A DNA stretch of 64,000 nucleotides. Source: Stomoxys calcitrans (lineage: Eukaryota; Arthropoda; Insecta; Diptera; Muscidae). Below the pieces are notes generated by a model, which was not told the DNA's origin, made no database searches, and was given only the letters and a program-made list of their open reading frames with translations. Each line of letters begins with the position of its first letter. Positions within the stretch are counted from its first letter, which is position 1. This document shows positions 63,037 to 64,000 of this stretch, in pieces. The stretch covers positions 190,133,437-190,197,436 of the forward strand of contig NC_081554.1 in NCBI RefSeq assembly GCF_963082655.1. Reading direction: 5' to 3'. Position numbers and translations under genes: made by a program.

Positions 63037-64000
63037 TTTTTATATAATCTTTAAAATTTTTTTCTGAAGAAACAAATTTTTGACAAAATTTAAAAAAACA
63101 ATCTATTTGAATTGAATGCTACTGATAATAAAAGCATGAAATTTCATCAAAATCGGGCAATCGAATCGAGGGTCAGGCATAAATTGTTTAATATATTTCG
63201 CTTTTGCATATATTTTCAAGGTGGTGATAATTTAAGATCAAAAGACTTAAGAAACAAACTCCCCATTTATTTAATTTCATAAACACAAAGAAAAATATAG
63301 CACCCATGAACGTTTAAACAGTACAATTAATATTAACACTGACTTATATATTTATACTTGTCACATAGCATTTCACGTGAGAACAAAAGACTTAGGAAAC
63401 AAACTTGTATTAAAATTTCGATAAAAAACAAAAAAACGGCAATTTAAGAATTTCAAGGTTTCCACATGATTTTTCCAAGATTTCACAAATTGCAAATCAC
63501 GAAAAACCCACAACAACAGATTAGCCATAAATTTTTAAGAACAAAATGCAAGTACATTGCTTGGTGCCAGCATACATTGAGGTTGTTTTATATTATTAAT
63601 GTTGAGACATTATTCATTTTGTTAATATGATTTGCTTTTCTAAATATCACGTCTCTTGTCTATAACTTAGTCAGCCACCAAATTGGTGGCAGAAGGTAGT
63701 ATGGCTTGAATGTAGTTGTTGTTGTTAGTGTGCTTGCAGTATTTTGCCTTCGTATACCTTTAGAGCCGCCGCATGGTTCCACATGACTGCAGCAAGACGA
63801 CGACGAAGAAGAAGGAGAAAAAAAAAGCAACATAGAAAAATTCCCAAACTCTTGAGGTATTAGGCAATATTTGCAATATTTAATTGAAATTAAACTCATG
63901 TGTAAATTATCACAAAACATGCCATAATAAATCTAGCAAAGGCAGCCCCGGCAACAACAATTAAAAACAAGACATTAAAACAAAAAAACAAGCAAAAAAA
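63037..64000. other. Non-coding DNA with two motif copies
   Basis: AT-rich. Strong motif copies at 63236-63262 and 63381-63408, both plus orientation. 63120-63190 shares ATCGAGGGTCAGGC with 37110-37125. A GACGAAGAAGAAGGAGAAA simple stretch is near 63798. No gene recognised. Confidence 0.5.

Noticed and set aside
1..64000. CRISPR array, bacterial operon or integrated virus
   Set aside because: No regular short repeats with unique spacers, no Shine-Dalgarno-linked gene runs, and no viral structural genes. All reverse transcriptases seen are of non-LTR type.

Overview
This looks like nuclear DNA of a higher fly, probably a calyptrate or muscid such as a Stomoxys or Musca relative. The evidence is AT-rich non-coding DNA, spliceosomal gene structure, mariner, Jockey-type and RTE elements, tRNA-derived SINEs, Helitron-like elements, and a secreted insect repeat protein. 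The species is inferred from the style of the repeats, not shown by a diagnostic gene. There is no sign of bacterial, viral or CRISPR sequence.

One host gene is convincing. It lies on the minus strand from about 38871 (predicted start site) down to 27393. A TATA box at 38898-38905 precedes a first exon that carries only 12 coding bases (MKLF, 38592-38581). A perfect GTAAGT donor opens a 9880-base intron, which ends at a TTTCAG acceptor. Exon 2 (28700-27393) then completes a signal peptide and encodes a Gly/His-rich and Pro/Val-rich protein with DRPYPV and QPYEV repeats. The spliced product is 439 residues and is probably a cuticle or other extracellular matrix protein.

The rest is mostly transposable elements, many of them nested. 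0-10 kb: a damaged mariner, several family A elements (palindromic TTCGGCCGGGCCGAA end, periodic interior) and SINEs. 10.3-17.2 kb: two Helitron-like elements head to head, making a large inverted repeat with a roughly 395-base CAAA array. 18-22 kb: a decayed non-LTR element interrupted by a 607-base fold-back Tc1/mariner element. 23.3-26.2 kb: a copy of the acceptor-proximal intron array split by a family D element, then SINEs. 26.5-39 kb: the host gene; its intron holds three MITEs, SINEs, non-LTR debris and a 368-base tandem repeat. 40-47 kb: a family A element, two broken non-LTR pieces and an RTE element bounded by a 16-base target duplication. 48-63 kb: MITEs, SINEs, families A and B, a fold-back structure, a second mariner and a further Helitron-like fragment.

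Two relationships stand out. The mariner copies (275-1215 and 57480-58416) share both ends with eleven roughly 237-base MITEs, so source-type and derivative elements sit in one window. Separately, a motif with the consensus AAAAGACTTAAGAAACAAAC occurs about 25 times on both strands, almost always in DNA not assigned to a transposon. It is singly dispersed in some places and tandem at 23.4, 28.8 and 31.9 kb. I do not recognise it, and it is the best candidate here for something undescribed.
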